Assembly: GCA_963834685.1 (NCBI GenBank)
Contig: CAWICW010000020.1
Coordinates: forward strand, 62,001 to 126,000
Source: Palsa-504 sp963834685
GTDB taxonomy: Bacteria; Actinomycetota; Actinomycetes; Streptosporangiales; Streptosporangiaceae
Reading direction: 5' to 3'
DNA length: 64,000 nt
In this document: positions 9,170 through 18,425 of the stretch, in pieces
Numbering within the stretch: the first letter of the stretch is position 1
How the letters are laid out: every line of letters starts with the position of its first letter
Program-made: the position numbers and the translations under genes
The notes under the pieces: generated by a model
What the model saw: the letters and a program-made list of their open reading frames with translations, nothing else
Database searches by the model: none
Told to the model about the DNA's origin: nothing

Positions 9170-10816
9170 ATGTCGGCCGAGGACATCCGCGTTAGCGCCC
9201 CTGCCGGGCAGCTGACGGCAAGACGAACCCGGCGTGTCCCCCTCGCCCGGTTGGTGTGGCCCGTTGTGCTGGCCGTGGCGGCCGTCGTGTTGTTCCTGTG
9301 CTACCAACGGCTGTCGGGCACCACCCCGGACAACTCCGACGGCGCGGATCAGGCGCTGCAAGCATGGGACATGCTGCACGGTAACTGGCTGTTGCGCGGC
9401 TGGACCGTCGGGGACGTGTCGTACTACACCACCGAGCTACCCGAATACATCATCGTGGAGATGATTCGGGGCCTTGGCCCGGGCGCAATCCATGTGGCGG
9501 CCGCGATCACCTACACGCTGCTGGTGCTGCTGGTCGGCCTGCTGGCCAAGGGGCGGGCAACGGGAAGGGAGGGTGTGCTCCGTGTGCTGGTAGCGTCCGG
9601 AATCCTGCTCGCTCCGCAGCTCGGCCACGGCGTTTCCCTCCTGCTCTCGCAGCCGGACCACCTTGGCACCCAGGTGCCGCTGCTGGTCATCTTCATCGTG
9701 CTTGACCGTGCACCGCGCCGCTGGTACACGCCGGCCGCGGTCGCGGTGATGCTCGCCTGGGTCATCGTCGCCGACCGGGTCGCCGTGCTCGACGCGGCCC
9801 TCCCGCTCGTCGTCGTGTGCGGCATCCGAGCCTGCTGGGCTGTCGTCCATGGCCGCAAACGGCTGACCTCCGTATGGTTCGAGTTCTCCCTCGTAGTGGC
9901 GGGCGTCGTCTCGTTTGCCGCGGCTGAGCTTGTCGTGGCCGTGATCAAGCACGTGGGCGGGTACACATCGCTCCCGCTGCCCACGCAGCAGTTCGCCGCC
10001 GCGGGCGACATCCCGCATCACCTGTCGGTAGCCGTCGAGGGCATCTTCATCCTCTACGGGGCCGATTTCGGTGGCGTCTCCGCTGGGGCCGCAGCCATTG
10101 CCGTGGTGCACCTGGTCGGCCTGGTCTTGGCGCTGTGGGCCCTCTGCCGAGCCTTCCGGCGCTTCTTCGCTGACGACCTGATCGTCCCGGTGATAGCGAC
10201 CGGAATCGTGTTTAACCTGGCCGCCTACATAGTCAGTGTCACCCCGGTCACCTGGTATGACACCAGGGAGATCGCCGCCGTGCTGCCTTTCGGCGCCGTC
10301 CTCGCCGGCCGCCTGCTCGCGGGGACGCTGGCCAGGGCGTGGGTGCGACCGGTGCTGGTCGGCGTGCTGGCCTGCTACGCGATCGCCCTCGGGTACGGTG
10401 CCGTCCAGCCCGCCGCCGCCGACACCGACCAGCCGGTTGTCGGCTGGCTCGAGGCCCACCATCTGAGCACCGGGCTCGGCACCTACGCCGACGGGAACCT
10501 CATCACGCTCGACAGCGGAGGCCGGGTCGCGATCAGGACGGTCACGTGGTTGCTGCCCCGTGCCGTTCCGCGCGCCTACGAGTCGGAGGCTTCCTGGTAC
10601 GACCCCCGGCTGAACTACGCCAACTTCGTGATCAACATCGCCGACCCGAGACCCGGCCGCCAAGGAGTCAACATTCCCCCCGGCGATATTCTCGCGCTCG
10701 CCGGACCCCCAGCACACATCTACCACTACGGAATCTTCACCATATGGACCTGGAACCATAATCTCCTCGCCGACTTGGGCGGGCCCCCGTCGGCGTGGCC
10801 CGGCGACGTCGGCTGA
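9170..10816 (+). CDS. GT-C-like membrane protein, paralogue family member 3
   Basis: A 548-residue polytopic membrane protein and the third paralogue, the first on the plus strand. Signatures in order: SDGA (56-59), LQAWDMLHGNWLLRGW, SYYTTELPEYIIVE, QPDHLGTQVPLL, YDTREIAAVLPFGAVLAGR, and an external C-terminal domain ending in NHNLLADLG. The frame is open upstream to 8960, but those 70 codons do not resemble family N-termini. The ATG at 9170 gives a length and N-terminal helix matching the other members. It has no clear Shine-Dalgarno, so the start is moderately certain. It is followed within 60 bases by a GT2 gene, which may supply its polyprenyl-linked sugar donor. Confidence 0.75.
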   Translation: MSAEDIRVSAPAGQLTARRTRRVPLARLVWPVVLAVAAVVLFLCYQRLSGTTPDNSDGADQALQAWDMLHGNWLLRGWTVGDVSYYTTELPEYIIVEMIRGLGPGAIHVAAAITYTLLVLLVGLLAKGRATGREGVLRVLVASGILLAPQLGHGVSLLLSQPDHLGTQVPLLVIFIVLDRAPRRWYTPAAVAVMLAWVIVADRVAVLDAALPLVVVCGIRACWAVVHGRKRLTSVWFEFSLVVAGVVSFAAAELVVAVIKHVGGYTSLPLPTQQFAAAGDIPHHLSVAVEGIFILYGADFGGVSAGAAAIAVVHLVGLVLALWALCRAFRRFFADDLIVPVIATGIVFNLAAYIVSVTPVTWYDTREIAAVLPFGAVLAGRLLAGTLARAWVRPVLVGVLACYAIALGYGAVQPAAADTDQPVVGWLEAHHLSTGLGTYADGNLITLDSGGRVAIRTVTWLLPRAVPRAYESEASWYDPRLNYANFVINIADPRPGRQGVNIPPGDILALAGPPAHIYHYGIFTIWTWNHNLLADLGGPPSAWPGDVG

Positions 10817-10869
10817 CCCAGCCGCATCGTTTGTCGGCATGGCATTCCGGCGTTCCGTACACTGACGGA

Positions 10870-11661
10870 ATGATTAATGGCCGCCGGATCGGCGTTGTAC
10901 TGCCCGCCTACAACGCAGCCGCAACATTGTCACGTACTGTTGCTGAACTTGACCGTGAGGTCATCGACGAGATCGTGCTTGTCGACGACGCCAGCACCGA
11001 TCACACGGTTAGCCTGGCGCGCGAACTTGGCCTGGAGCCGATCCGCCACGAAAACAACGTCGGCTACGGAGGGAACCAGAAGACCTGCTACCGGCGAGTA
11101 CTCGAGCTCGGCGCGGACATCATCGTCATGGTGCATCCGGACTACCAGTACTCGCCGCTGCTGGTTCCGGCCATGGCATCGATGATCGCCTACGGCGAGT
11201 ACGACCTAGTGCTTGGCTCGCGAATCCTCGCCCAGAACTCGGTCGCCCGCGGCATGCCCCGCTACAAGTATGTCGCCAACCGTTTCCTCACCTTCGTGGA
11301 GAACGTCATCCTCCGGCAGAAACTGTCCGAATATCACACCGGCCTGCGCGCGTTCAGCAGCACGCTGCTGGCCGGCCTGCCGTTCGAGCGCAACTCCGAT
11401 GACTTCGTCTTCGACAATCAGATCCTCGCCCAGGCCATCTCCACGGGCGCTAGGATCGGCGAGGTGTCCTGCCCGACCCGCTACGAAACCCACTCGTCGT
11501 CGATCAACCTGCGCAGGAGCATCCGGTACGGCTTCGGCGTGCTGCACACCTGCGGGCAGTACTGGCTGCACTCCCACGGGCTCCGCCGTTACCCGTATCT
11601 GGACTTCAAGTCCGCCGCGGTCCTGGGCCGGCCTCAGTCCGCGGGGCGGGGCCGGGCATAA
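10870..11661 (+). CDS. Family 2 glycosyltransferase, DPM1-like
   Basis: A 263-residue cytoplasmic GT-A-fold glycosyltransferase. Near the N-terminus are LPAYN and then VDDASTD (38-44), the nucleotide-binding acidic motif of GT2 enzymes; HPDYQYSP (89-96) takes the place of the DxD metal-binding segment as in DPM1-like enzymes. No transmembrane helices follow, so it resembles soluble dolichol/polyprenyl-phosphate mannose synthases, which transfer a sugar from a nucleotide donor to a lipid phosphate. The frame opens earlier, but the ATG at 10870 precedes the conserved Rossmann strand. Its neighbours are a GT-C protein upstream and an SMR-type flippase candidate downstream. This is a coherent load, flip and transfer set, by inference. 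Confidence 0.85.
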   Translation: MINGRRIGVVLPAYNAAATLSRTVAELDREVIDEIVLVDDASTDHTVSLARELGLEPIRHENNVGYGGNQKTCYRRVLELGADIIVMVHPDYQYSPLLVPAMASMIAYGEYDLVLGSRILAQNSVARGMPRYKYVANRFLTFVENVILRQKLSEYHTGLRAFSSTLLAGLPFERNSDDFVFDNQILAQAISTGARIGEVSCPTRYETHSSSINLRRSIRYGFGVLHTCGQYWLHSHGLRRYPYLDFKSAAVLGRPQSAGRGRA

Positions 11662-11817
11662 ACTGCGGATGGCGCGGACAACCGAGCGCACACCGAGGAA
11701 CGGCGAATGTCAAAGTCACCTGACGCGGATGCCAGGCCCCGCCCTGACGCGGGTGCGGCAGGCCCGCGGGGAGGTAACCGTCCGGCCGAGCATGAAGTGG
11801 CACTGGGGAGGCGTCAT

Positions 11818-12192
11818 ATGACCATCGCAAGCGTTGCGCTGCTGCTGTTCTCCGTCGCCGCCGCGGCGACGGGGCAGGTGATGCTCAAGCACGGAATGCA
11901 GATCGCCACGGCCCGCGCCGCCCACTCCGGCGGATCGCTGGCGCTCCGCGCGGCCACCTCGCCGTGGGTGCTGCTCGGGCTGGTGGTTTTCGGCATCTCC
12001 GCGGTCGCCTGGCTGGCCGCGCTCTCGCGGGTACCGCTGAGCGTGGCTTACCCGTTCAATGCCCTCGGCTACCTGATAATCCTCACCGCAAGCGTCGTCG
12101 TCCTGCATGAGCGCGCCAACGTACTCACCTGGCTGGGCTCCCTCCTGGTCGTGTCGGGCCTGCTGATCGTGGTCCTGACCAGGCCATCGTGA
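11818..12192 (+). CDS. Small 4-helix EamA/SMR-like membrane protein, putative lipid-sugar flippase subunit
   Basis: A 124-residue protein made almost entirely of four hydrophobic helices, with the SMR/EamA pattern (TGQVMLKHGM after helix 1, then VPLSVAYPFNALGY before helix 3). In size and layout it matches ArnE/ArnF and other small multidrug-resistance relatives that flip polyprenyl-phosphate-linked sugars. The frame extends upstream to 11707, but the ATG at 11818 has GGAGG seven bases before it. It overlaps rmlA by four bases, so it is translationally coupled to sugar-nucleotide synthesis. With a DPM1-like GT2 upstream, a flippase role is more likely than drug efflux. Only one subunit is present; it would need to form a homodimer or have a partner elsewhere. 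Confidence 0.75.
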   Translation: MTIASVALLLFSVAAAATGQVMLKHGMQIATARAAHSGGSLALRAATSPWVLLGLVVFGISAVAWLAALSRVPLSVAYPFNALGYLIILTASVVVLHERANVLTWLGSLLVVSGLLIVVLTRPS

Positions 12193-13256
12193 AGGCCCTC
12201 GTCCTGGCCGGGGGATCGGGCACGCGGCTGCGGCCGATCACCCATACCTACGCCAAGCAGCTGGTCCCCGTGGCGAACAAGCCGGTGCTGTTCTACGGCC
12301 TGGAGGCGATCCGGGACTCCGGGATTACCGAGGTGGGAATCGTCGTCGGCGACACGGAGCCCGCCATACGCTCGGCGGTCGGGTCGGGCCAGGACTTTGG
12401 GCTGGAAGTGACCTACATCCGGCAGTCGGCCCCGCTGGGGCTGGCGCATGCGGTCCTGGTGGCCAGGCAGTTCCTGGGCGACGATGATTTCGTGATGTAC
12501 CTCGGCGACAACTTCATCGTGGGCGGCATCACGCCGCTGGTGGAGGAGTTCAGCAAGTCAAGGCCGGATGCCCACATCATGCTGACCCGGGTGCCGGACC
12601 CGCGGCAGTTCGGGGTCGCCGAGTTCGACGACGCGGGCCAGCTCGTTGGCCTGGAGGAGAAGCCGCGGCAGCCGAAGAGCGATCTGGCGCTGGTCGGGGT
12701 GTACCTGTTCACGCCGGCGGTGCACGAGGCGATCGGGTGCCTGGAACCGTCACGGCGCGGAGAGCTGGAGATCACCGAGGCCATCGGCTGGCTCGTCCGT
12801 AGCGGCCGCAAGGTCACCTCGACGATCATCACCGGGTACTGGAAGGACACCGGCAACGTCGCGGACATGCTGGAGGTCAACCGGATCGTGCTGGAGAGCG
12901 TGGAGTCGGCGGTGTCCGGCGAGGTGGACGCGGCGAGCGAGCTCATCGGCCGGGTGGTCGTCGACGCCGGAGCCAGGGTGACCGGATCGCGGATCGTCGG
13001 GCCTGCCATCATCGGCGCCGGCACCGAGGTGACCGGCTCCTACATTGGGCCGTTCACCTCGGTCGCGCCCGGATGCACGATCGCCGACAGCGAGATCGAG
13101 TACTCGATCGTCCTTGAAGGGGCCTCGATCCGCGGAGTACGCCGCATCGAGGCGTCCCTCATCGGGCACGATGTCGAGGTGACTCCCGCGCCCCGGGTGT
13201 GCCAGGCGCACCGGCTCGTGCTCGGGGATCACAGCAAGGTACAGATCAGCTCCTAG
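12189..13256 (+). CDS. rmlA: Glucose-1-phosphate thymidylyltransferase (long form)
   Basis: A 355-residue enzyme making dTDP-glucose from dTTP and glucose-1-phosphate, the first step to dTDP-L-rhamnose. The N-terminal nucleotidyltransferase signature is intact: GGSGTRLRPITHTYAKQLVP, then MYLGDN, ending with a predicted left-handed beta-helix (repeated hexapeptides from about residue 240). The extra C-terminal domain marks the long StrD-like form; short RmlA enzymes are about 290 residues. The GTG start overlaps the previous gene's stop. It is followed by rmlB and rmlD in the same direction. It acts in the cytoplasm. Confidence 0.92.
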   Translation: MKALVLAGGSGTRLRPITHTYAKQLVPVANKPVLFYGLEAIRDSGITEVGIVVGDTEPAIRSAVGSGQDFGLEVTYIRQSAPLGLAHAVLVARQFLGDDDFVMYLGDNFIVGGITPLVEEFSKSRPDAHIMLTRVPDPRQFGVAEFDDAGQLVGLEEKPRQPKSDLALVGVYLFTPAVHEAIGCLEPSRRGELEITEAIGWLVRSGRKVTSTIITGYWKDTGNVADMLEVNRIVLESVESAVSGEVDAASELIGRVVVDAGARVTGSRIVGPAIIGAGTEVTGSYIGPFTSVAPGCTIADSEIEYSIVLEGASIRGVRRIEASLIGHDVEVTPAPRVCQAHRLVLGDHSKVQISS

Positions 13257-13291
13257 TCGGCTCTTGGGCTCAGCTCTCAACTGGAGGCTTC

Positions 13292-14302
13292 GTGAAGATT
13301 CTGGTGACCGGCGGCGCCGGGTTCATCGGCTCGCACTACGTGCGCACGATGCTCTCGGGGGGGTACCCGGGCTACGAGGACGCGGCGGTGACGGTCCTCG
13401 ACAGCCTGACCTACGCAGGGAACCCCGCCAACCTGGCCCCGGTCTCCGCCAGCCCTCGCCTGCGGTTCGTACGGGGCGACATCGCCGACGCCGTGCTGGT
13501 GCGCTCGCTGGTGCCCGGCCACGACGCGGTGATCAACTTCGCCGCGGAGACCCACGTCGACCGCTCGATCGCCGGCGCCGCGCCGTTCGTTACCACCAAC
13601 GTGGCCGGGGTGCAGGTGCTCCTGCAGGCGTGCATGGACGCCGGGGTGGGTCCTGTGGTGCAGGTTTCCACCGACGAGGTGTACGGCAGCGTGGCGTCGG
13701 GCTCGTGGACCGAGCAGGCGCCCCTGCAGCCGAACTCGCCGTACTCCGCGGCCAAGGCCGGCGGCGACCTGATAGCCAGGGCCTACGCCCGGACTCACGG
13801 GCTGGACGTGCGGATCACCCGCTGCTGCAACAACTACGGCCCCTACCAGTACCCGGAGAAGGTCATCCCGCTGTTCGTCACCAGGCTGCTCGACGGGCAG
13901 CAGGTCCCGCTGTACGGTGACGGTGGCAACGTCCGGGGCTGGATCCACGTCGACGACCACTGCCGGGGGATCCAACTGGTGCTGGAGCGCGGCCGACCAG
14001 GGGAGACCTATCACATCAACGGCGATGCCGAGCTGACCAACCTTGAGCTGACCGCCGCGCTGCTTGAGTGCTGCGGCGCCGGGTGGGACATGGTCGCCCG
14101 CGTCCCCGACCGCAAGGGGCACGACCGGCGCTACTCCCTCGACGACGCCGTGCTGCGGGCGATGGGCTACGCGCCGCGGATCCCGTTCCGGCGGGGCCTG
14201 GAGGAAACCGTGCGGTGGTATGCCGACAACCGCGACTGGTGGGAGCCGCTCATGCGGCACGGCGCGGCACCTGCCCCCGCCGGGTCAGGCCGGCCGTCAT
14301 GA
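13292..14302 (+). CDS. rmlB: dTDP-glucose 4,6-dehydratase
   Basis: A 336-residue short-chain dehydrogenase/reductase converting dTDP-glucose to dTDP-4-keto-6-deoxyglucose. It shows the NAD-binding GGAGFIGSHYV at the N-terminus, the substrate loop Tyr-Ala-Gly-Asn, the STDEVYG motif, and the catalytic YSAAK. The frame is open upstream to 13199, but the GTG at 13292 has GGAGG four bases before it and starts exactly at the first beta strand. It overlaps rmlD by ATGA, so translation is coupled. Length and motifs are normal for the family. Confidence 0.93.
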   Translation: MKILVTGGAGFIGSHYVRTMLSGGYPGYEDAAVTVLDSLTYAGNPANLAPVSASPRLRFVRGDIADAVLVRSLVPGHDAVINFAAETHVDRSIAGAAPFVTTNVAGVQVLLQACMDAGVGPVVQVSTDEVYGSVASGSWTEQAPLQPNSPYSAAKAGGDLIARAYARTHGLDVRITRCCNNYGPYQYPEKVIPLFVTRLLDGQQVPLYGDGGNVRGWIHVDDHCRGIQLVLERGRPGETYHINGDAELTNLELTAALLECCGAGWDMVARVPDRKGHDRRYSLDDAVLRAMGYAPRIPFRRGLEETVRWYADNRDWWEPLMRHGAAPAPAGSGRPS

Positions 14303-15096
14303 CCCGGTGGCTGGTCACCGGCGCCGGCGGCATGCTCGGTACCGACCTGGTCGCTGCCGTGGTTGCTCGGGACGAGCCGGTGACCGGGCTGGACCGAGCC
14401 GGCCTGGACGTGACCGACGCCGCCGCGGTCACCGACGCGGTCACCCGCGCGCGCCCCGATGTGGTCGTCAACTGCGCGGCCTGGACCGCGGTCGACGACG
14501 CCGAGGCGGCCGAGGCACAGGCACTGGCGGTCAACGGCGGCGGCGCGGCCAACCTGGCCGTGGCCTGTGCCGCACTCGGTGCCCGCCTGGTCCAGGTCTC
14601 GACGGACTACGTCTTCGCCGGGGACGCGGCCCGGCCGTATGCCGAGGACGAGGGTCCGGCGCCGCGCACTGCCTACGGGCGCACCAAGCTAGCCGGCGAG
14701 CGCGCCGTGCTCGGCCGCCTGCCCGGGTCGGCCTATGTCGTCAGGACGGCGTGGCTGTACGGGGCGCACGGGCCGAACTTCGTCCGCACGATGATCAAGC
14801 TTGAGGCCCAGCGGCCGACGGTCGACGTGGTGGACGACCAGCACGGCCAGCCCACCTGGACCGTCGACGTCGCGCAGCAGATCATCGCGCTGGCCCGCTC
14901 CACGGCCGCGCCCGGCATCTACCATGCCACCAGCAGCGGGCAGACGACCTGGTTCGGCCTGGCCCGCGAGATCTTCGGCCTGCTCGGCGCCGATCCGTCC
15001 CGGGTACGGCCGATACCGAGCAGCGCCTTGTCCCGGCCTGCGCACAGGCCCGCCTACAGCGTGCTCGGGCACGGCGCCGGCGCCGGGCCGGCATAA
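14299..15096 (+). CDS. rmlD: dTDP-4-dehydrorhamnose reductase, 3' end apparently frameshifted
   Basis: The intact frame gives 265 residues: GAGGMLGTDLV (NADPH loop), STDYVFAG, and the catalytic YGRTK. This enzyme reduces dTDP-4-keto-rhamnose to dTDP-L-rhamnose. Family members are usually 280-300 residues. Here the conserved C-terminal block is missing and the frame ends in a low-complexity GHGAGAGPA. The missing block is present in another frame from 15079 to 15185, see the separate entry. Inserting a single T at about 15079 would create a TGG codon and restore the expected ending. Either this is a sequencing or assembly error in a GC-rich run or a recent inactivating mutation. Confidence 0.9.
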   Translation: MTRWLVTGAGGMLGTDLVAAVVARDEPVTGLDRAGLDVTDAAAVTDAVTRARPDVVVNCAAWTAVDDAEAAEAQALAVNGGGAANLAVACAALGARLVQVSTDYVFAGDAARPYAEDEGPAPRTAYGRTKLAGERAVLGRLPGSAYVVRTAWLYGAHGPNFVRTMIKLEAQRPTVDVVDDQHGQPTWTVDVAQQIIALARSTAAPGIYHATSSGQTTWFGLAREIFGLLGADPSRVRPIPSSALSRPAHRPAYSVLGHGAGAGPA

Positions 15097-15185
15097 CGCC
15101 GATCGGCGAGTGGCGGGCCTCGCTGCATCGTGCCTTCCCCGGACTGCTGGCCGTGTGCCGGGCCGCCGCGCAGCCGGCCAACTAG
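15079..15185 (+). other. rmlD: Displaced C-terminal coding segment of rmlD
   Basis: In the frame shifted relative to rmlD, this stretch translates with WRRAGITPIGEW as its beginning if one T is restored, then RASLHRAFPGLLA, and ends at a TAG at 15183-15185. That pattern is the normal C-terminus of RmlD enzymes. The restored protein would be about 295 residues, the family norm. Its stop and the rmlC stop from the other strand would share the palindrome CTAG at 15182-15185, a compact convergent junction that supports this as the ancestral end. Confidence 0.75.
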
Positions 15186-15784
15186 CTCCCGGACTTGCGC
15201 AGGTCCTCCAGGTAAGCCTGGCAGTCGGCGTAGACGGGCAGCAGCCCCGCGCGGCGCGCGTCGGCCAGCGTCGGCGCGGCGTCGTCCTTCGCGGAGAGCA
15301 TGGGCTCGGTACCCGTCGGCCACTCGACGCCGATGTCCGGGTCAAGGGGGTGCACGCCGTGTTCGCGTCCCGGCGAGTACGGCGTCGAGCACAGGTAGAT
15401 GACGGTGGCCTCCTCGCTGAGGGCGGTGAAGGCATGCCCGAGACCCTCGGCGAGGAACACGGCGCGCCTGCTCTCGTCGTCAAGCCGCACCGCCTCCCAG
15501 CGCCCGTAGCTGGGCGAGCCCACCCTGAGGTCGACGACCACGTCGAGGACCGCCCCGCTGACGCACGTGACGTACTTCGCCTGCCCGGGCGGGACGCTGG
15601 CGAAGTGGATGCCCCGGATGACTCCCCGGCGTGACACGGAGCAATTGGCCTGGGCGGTCTCCGGCCAGTACCCGAGAGACTCCGATAGCTCCCTGGCCCG
15701 GAACCACTCCAGGAAGTAACCCCGCTCGTCCCGGTGGACGGCGGGGGTGAACGTCCAGGCACCGCCGATACCCATCGGCTCCAT
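15182..15784 (-). CDS. rmlC: dTDP-4-dehydrorhamnose 3,5-epimerase
   Basis: A 200-residue cupin enzyme epimerising dTDP-4-keto-6-deoxyglucose at C3 and C5. It shows DERGYFLEWF, then GVIRGIHF with the catalytic His, and a LDVVVDLRVGSPSYG block typical of the family. The start ATG at 15784 has GGAG seven bases upstream. It is convergent with rmlD and divergent from the methyltransferase gene at 15849, so it is transcribed separately from rmlA-rmlB-rmlD but completes the dTDP-L-rhamnose pathway. Length is normal. Confidence 0.93.
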   Translation of the reverse strand: MEPMGIGGAWTFTPAVHRDERGYFLEWFRARELSESLGYWPETAQANCSVSRRGVIRGIHFASVPPGQAKYVTCVSGAVLDVVVDLRVGSPSYGRWEAVRLDDESRRAVFLAEGLGHAFTALSEEATVIYLCSTPYSPGREHGVHPLDPDIGVEWPTGTEPMLSAKDDAAPTLADARRAGLLPVYADCQAYLEDLRKSGS

Positions 15785-15848
15785 TCGCCGCTCCTTTACT
15801 GGCTATGCTTCACCTCGACGGTAAGCGAACGCCGGAAAGGATGATCCG

Positions 15849-16817
15849 TTGTCATCAGCAATTCGCTTTGAGGGCAGGCGAAACCATACCAACGCGTTCG
15901 CGTACTCGCTGACCGAGGCCCCGCCTGCCGTCCGGTGCGCCTGGTGCGAGCGCCGGTTCGACGGCACCGACGAGCGTCTTGCCGGCCGAGTGCGCTGCGC
16001 CAGCTGCGGCGTGGCTACGACGTCGCCATGGCCAAGCGATGAGCAGCTGAGCGCCGCCTACGCGCAGTGGTACCGCCCGACGTCGGGCCGGTTCTCCGGT
16101 GTCGGGGACAAGCTGCTCCGCCGCACCCGCTCGGCGCTCGCCGACCGCCTGCACCGGATCCTGCCCCCTGGCCCCGTCCTGGACGTCGGGGCCGGCGACG
16201 GGACCCTGGCCGGGGCCTTCGTCCGGCACGGGCGCGAGGCCGTCGGCCTCGAGCCGTACGCATCCGGGCCGCACATCCGTAACGCCGAGGTCGAGGACGT
16301 GGACGGGAAGTGGTCGGCGGTCATCTTCTGGCATTCGCTTGAGCACCTCCGCTCACCCGGCCGGGCGCTGAGCCATGCGGCGGCGCTGCTGTCTCCCGGC
16401 GGAACGCTTGTCGTCGCCGTGCCCAACGCGACCAGCCTCCAGGCCCGCGTCTTCGGCGACCGCTGGCTCGCCCTCGACCTGCCCCGCCACCTCGTTCACC
16501 TGAGCCCGCCGGCGCTGCTGTCCAAGATCGAGACCCTCGGGCTGCGGATCGAGCGAGTCAGCTACCTGCGGGGCGGGCAGGTCGTCTTCGGATGGGTTCA
16601 CGGCATCGTCGGCCAGCTTCCCGGGCATCCGAACCTGTACGACGCTATCCGTCGCAGCGAGGCGCGCCAGGCCGCCCAGAGCCCGGCCTTCCGGCTGTAC
16701 GCTCTGGCCGCCGGCGTGGCCGCTCTTCCGTTCGCCCTGGCGGCCACCGCGGTGGAGGTAGCGGCACGGTCGGGCGGCACCATCTACGTCGAGGCGCGGC
16801 GGGAACCTACCCCGTGA
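15849..16817 (+). CDS. Class I SAM-dependent methyltransferase with N-terminal zinc ribbon
   Basis: A 322-residue protein. The N-terminus has two Cys-x2-Cys pairs (CAWC and CASC), a zinc-ribbon pattern. The Rossmann methyltransferase core follows: VLDVGAGDGTLAG (SAM-binding motif I), then FWHSLEHL and PGGTLVVAVPN. A hydrophobic stretch of about 20 residues near the C-terminus could attach it to the membrane. Enzymes of this type often methylate sugars or lipid-linked intermediates; the substrate is unknown. The TTG start at 15849 is supported by AAAGGA eight bases upstream. It diverges from rmlC, and the 64-base gap must hold both promoters. Confidence 0.8.
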   Translation: MSSAIRFEGRRNHTNAFAYSLTEAPPAVRCAWCERRFDGTDERLAGRVRCASCGVATTSPWPSDEQLSAAYAQWYRPTSGRFSGVGDKLLRRTRSALADRLHRILPPGPVLDVGAGDGTLAGAFVRHGREAVGLEPYASGPHIRNAEVEDVDGKWSAVIFWHSLEHLRSPGRALSHAAALLSPGGTLVVAVPNATSLQARVFGDRWLALDLPRHLVHLSPPALLSKIETLGLRIERVSYLRGGQVVFGWVHGIVGQLPGHPNLYDAIRRSEARQAAQSPAFRLYALAAGVAALPFALAATAVEVAARSGGTIYVEARREPTP

Positions 16818-16838
16818 CGGGAACGCAGGGCCAACCGG

Positions 16839-18155
16839 TCAGGCGAAAATCAGCAGGTGCTGAGTGACCGCGATGAGGGCGGGCAGGATGAACGCGGCAA
16901 GCCAGGGCAGCGCCCGGGACGGCAGGCTCCGCGGGGGAGTACCCAGCAGGATGATCACGGCCATCAGGTACACCTCGATGAAGGACCGCAGGTCGCCGCT
17001 CAGGCTGTTCCAGGTGCTCGGCGTGACCACGCAGATCTCGATCAGGTAGAGAACGAGCGCCAGGCGCTCGTGGGCGGGCGCGCTGGTGGAGCGCAGAGAA
17101 AGCAGTGCCGCGGCCGCGAAGAGGCACAGGATCGCCAGTTCCAGGAACCACAGATCGTACTGCTCGAAGTGGTGCAGGTTGAGGTGGGAGGCGTTGTGTC
17201 CCAGCGCCTTGAGCGGGGCGACGAACGGCGCACCCGCGTTACGGCCGCTGTCGGCCAGCAGGGGCCAGGTTCCCGTGGCGGCCTTCACCACCACCTCCCA
17301 GCCCGCGAACATGACGGCGGGCACCACCCACGGCAGGTCGTCACGGCCTGGCCGCTGCCGGCCCCTGAGGATGCCGGTGACCCGCACGGCGGCGATCGCC
17401 GCGACGGCGACCATGACGGTCTCCCTGGTGAGCGCGCCGAATCCGAGGAGAACCGCGGCCAGCGCCGGCCGTCGTCTCCGCACGGCCAGCAGCCCGCCGA
17501 GCAGGCAGGCGGCGGCCAGTGGCTCCGCGGTGTCCCTGGCCAGGCTGGTGATGAGGCCGAAGTATGCTGGCAGCAACAGTCCGGCCAGGGCGTGACGGCC
17601 GCCGTCTCGGGCGAAGATGCCGCCCAGGTACCCGATGGCACCAACGGCGACGATGTTGATGGCGACGAGCATCACCGGCGCCAGCAGGTGCTGGCCGAAG
17701 TCGGCCAGCCAAGTGAGCAGGGGATAGCCGATCCGCATGAACCTGTACGGTCGGTCCATGGTGATGCCGTAGGCCGTGTGGTGGAAGTTGAATGGATTGA
17801 GGGCCAGCCGGTAGAAGAACTGGCCGTCGTAGCCGTACTTCGGGGTCACCGGAATACCGGGCGGCAACTGGGCTGGTGTCGAGAAGTGCTGCCCGACCAG
17901 GATGAACCGGCCGAGGCTGTGGTGAGCCCAGGTCAGCCAGCGGGCCAGCACGAAGGCGAGCGCCGCGAGCAGGGCGATCAGGCCGGTGACGGCGGGGTGG
18001 TTCGTCCGGTGGGCCAGCCAGCCGAACGGCTGCGGGCCGGTCCCGCCGGACGCGCTGTCGGCCGTGGTGCCGACGGCCTCTCCGGCAGGTCCCGGGCCGG
18101 AAGGGCCATGCGGCTTGGTCGGCGTGTCGGCCGTCACGTGCTCCTGCCCAGGCAT
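16839..18155 (-). CDS. GT-C-like membrane protein, YDGQF family copy A
   Basis: A 438-residue polytopic membrane protein. The N-terminal 50 residues are Gly/Pro/Ala-rich and cytoplasmic. After the first helix come LPPGIPVTPKYGYDGQFFYR (YDGQFFYR at 109-116), GITMDRPYRFMRIGYPLL and later ARDTAEPLAAACLLGGLL. The same motifs occur in the same order in the protein at 23073-24326, so the two are paralogues. The Asp in the first external loop fits a GT-C catalytic position. The family is not one I can name with confidence. The gene is convergent with the methyltransferase gene, 21 bases away. Confidence 0.72.
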   Translation of the reverse strand: MPGQEHVTADTPTKPHGPSGPGPAGEAVGTTADSASGGTGPQPFGWLAHRTNHPAVTGLIALLAALAFVLARWLTWAHHSLGRFILVGQHFSTPAQLPPGIPVTPKYGYDGQFFYRLALNPFNFHHTAYGITMDRPYRFMRIGYPLLTWLADFGQHLLAPVMLVAINIVAVGAIGYLGGIFARDGGRHALAGLLLPAYFGLITSLARDTAEPLAAACLLGGLLAVRRRRPALAAVLLGFGALTRETVMVAVAAIAAVRVTGILRGRQRPGRDDLPWVVPAVMFAGWEVVVKAATGTWPLLADSGRNAGAPFVAPLKALGHNASHLNLHHFEQYDLWFLELAILCLFAAAALLSLRSTSAPAHERLALVLYLIEICVVTPSTWNSLSGDLRSFIEVYLMAVIILLGTPPRSLPSRALPWLAAFILPALIAVTQHLLIFA

Positions 18156-18425
18156 CGTCTATCCCTCGGGTCGAGGCGGGTCTATCGGGGCCGGACCGGA
18201 TCGGGGCTGGACCGGACAAGCCGTGCTGTGATCGCTGCGAGAGGATAACCTAACTGGCCGCATGGTAGTGGTGAATATCCTTAGCAGGCTATGCGAGCAG
18301 CGGCGGGCAAGGTCGTCGGGACCAGCATTCCGGTAAGGTAAACCGCCATACGTGTGAACGGAGCATCTTATAACGTGCCCCGGGGGCCGACTGCAGGCCT
18401 GTGACGAATAGCCGGAGGTGTGCAG

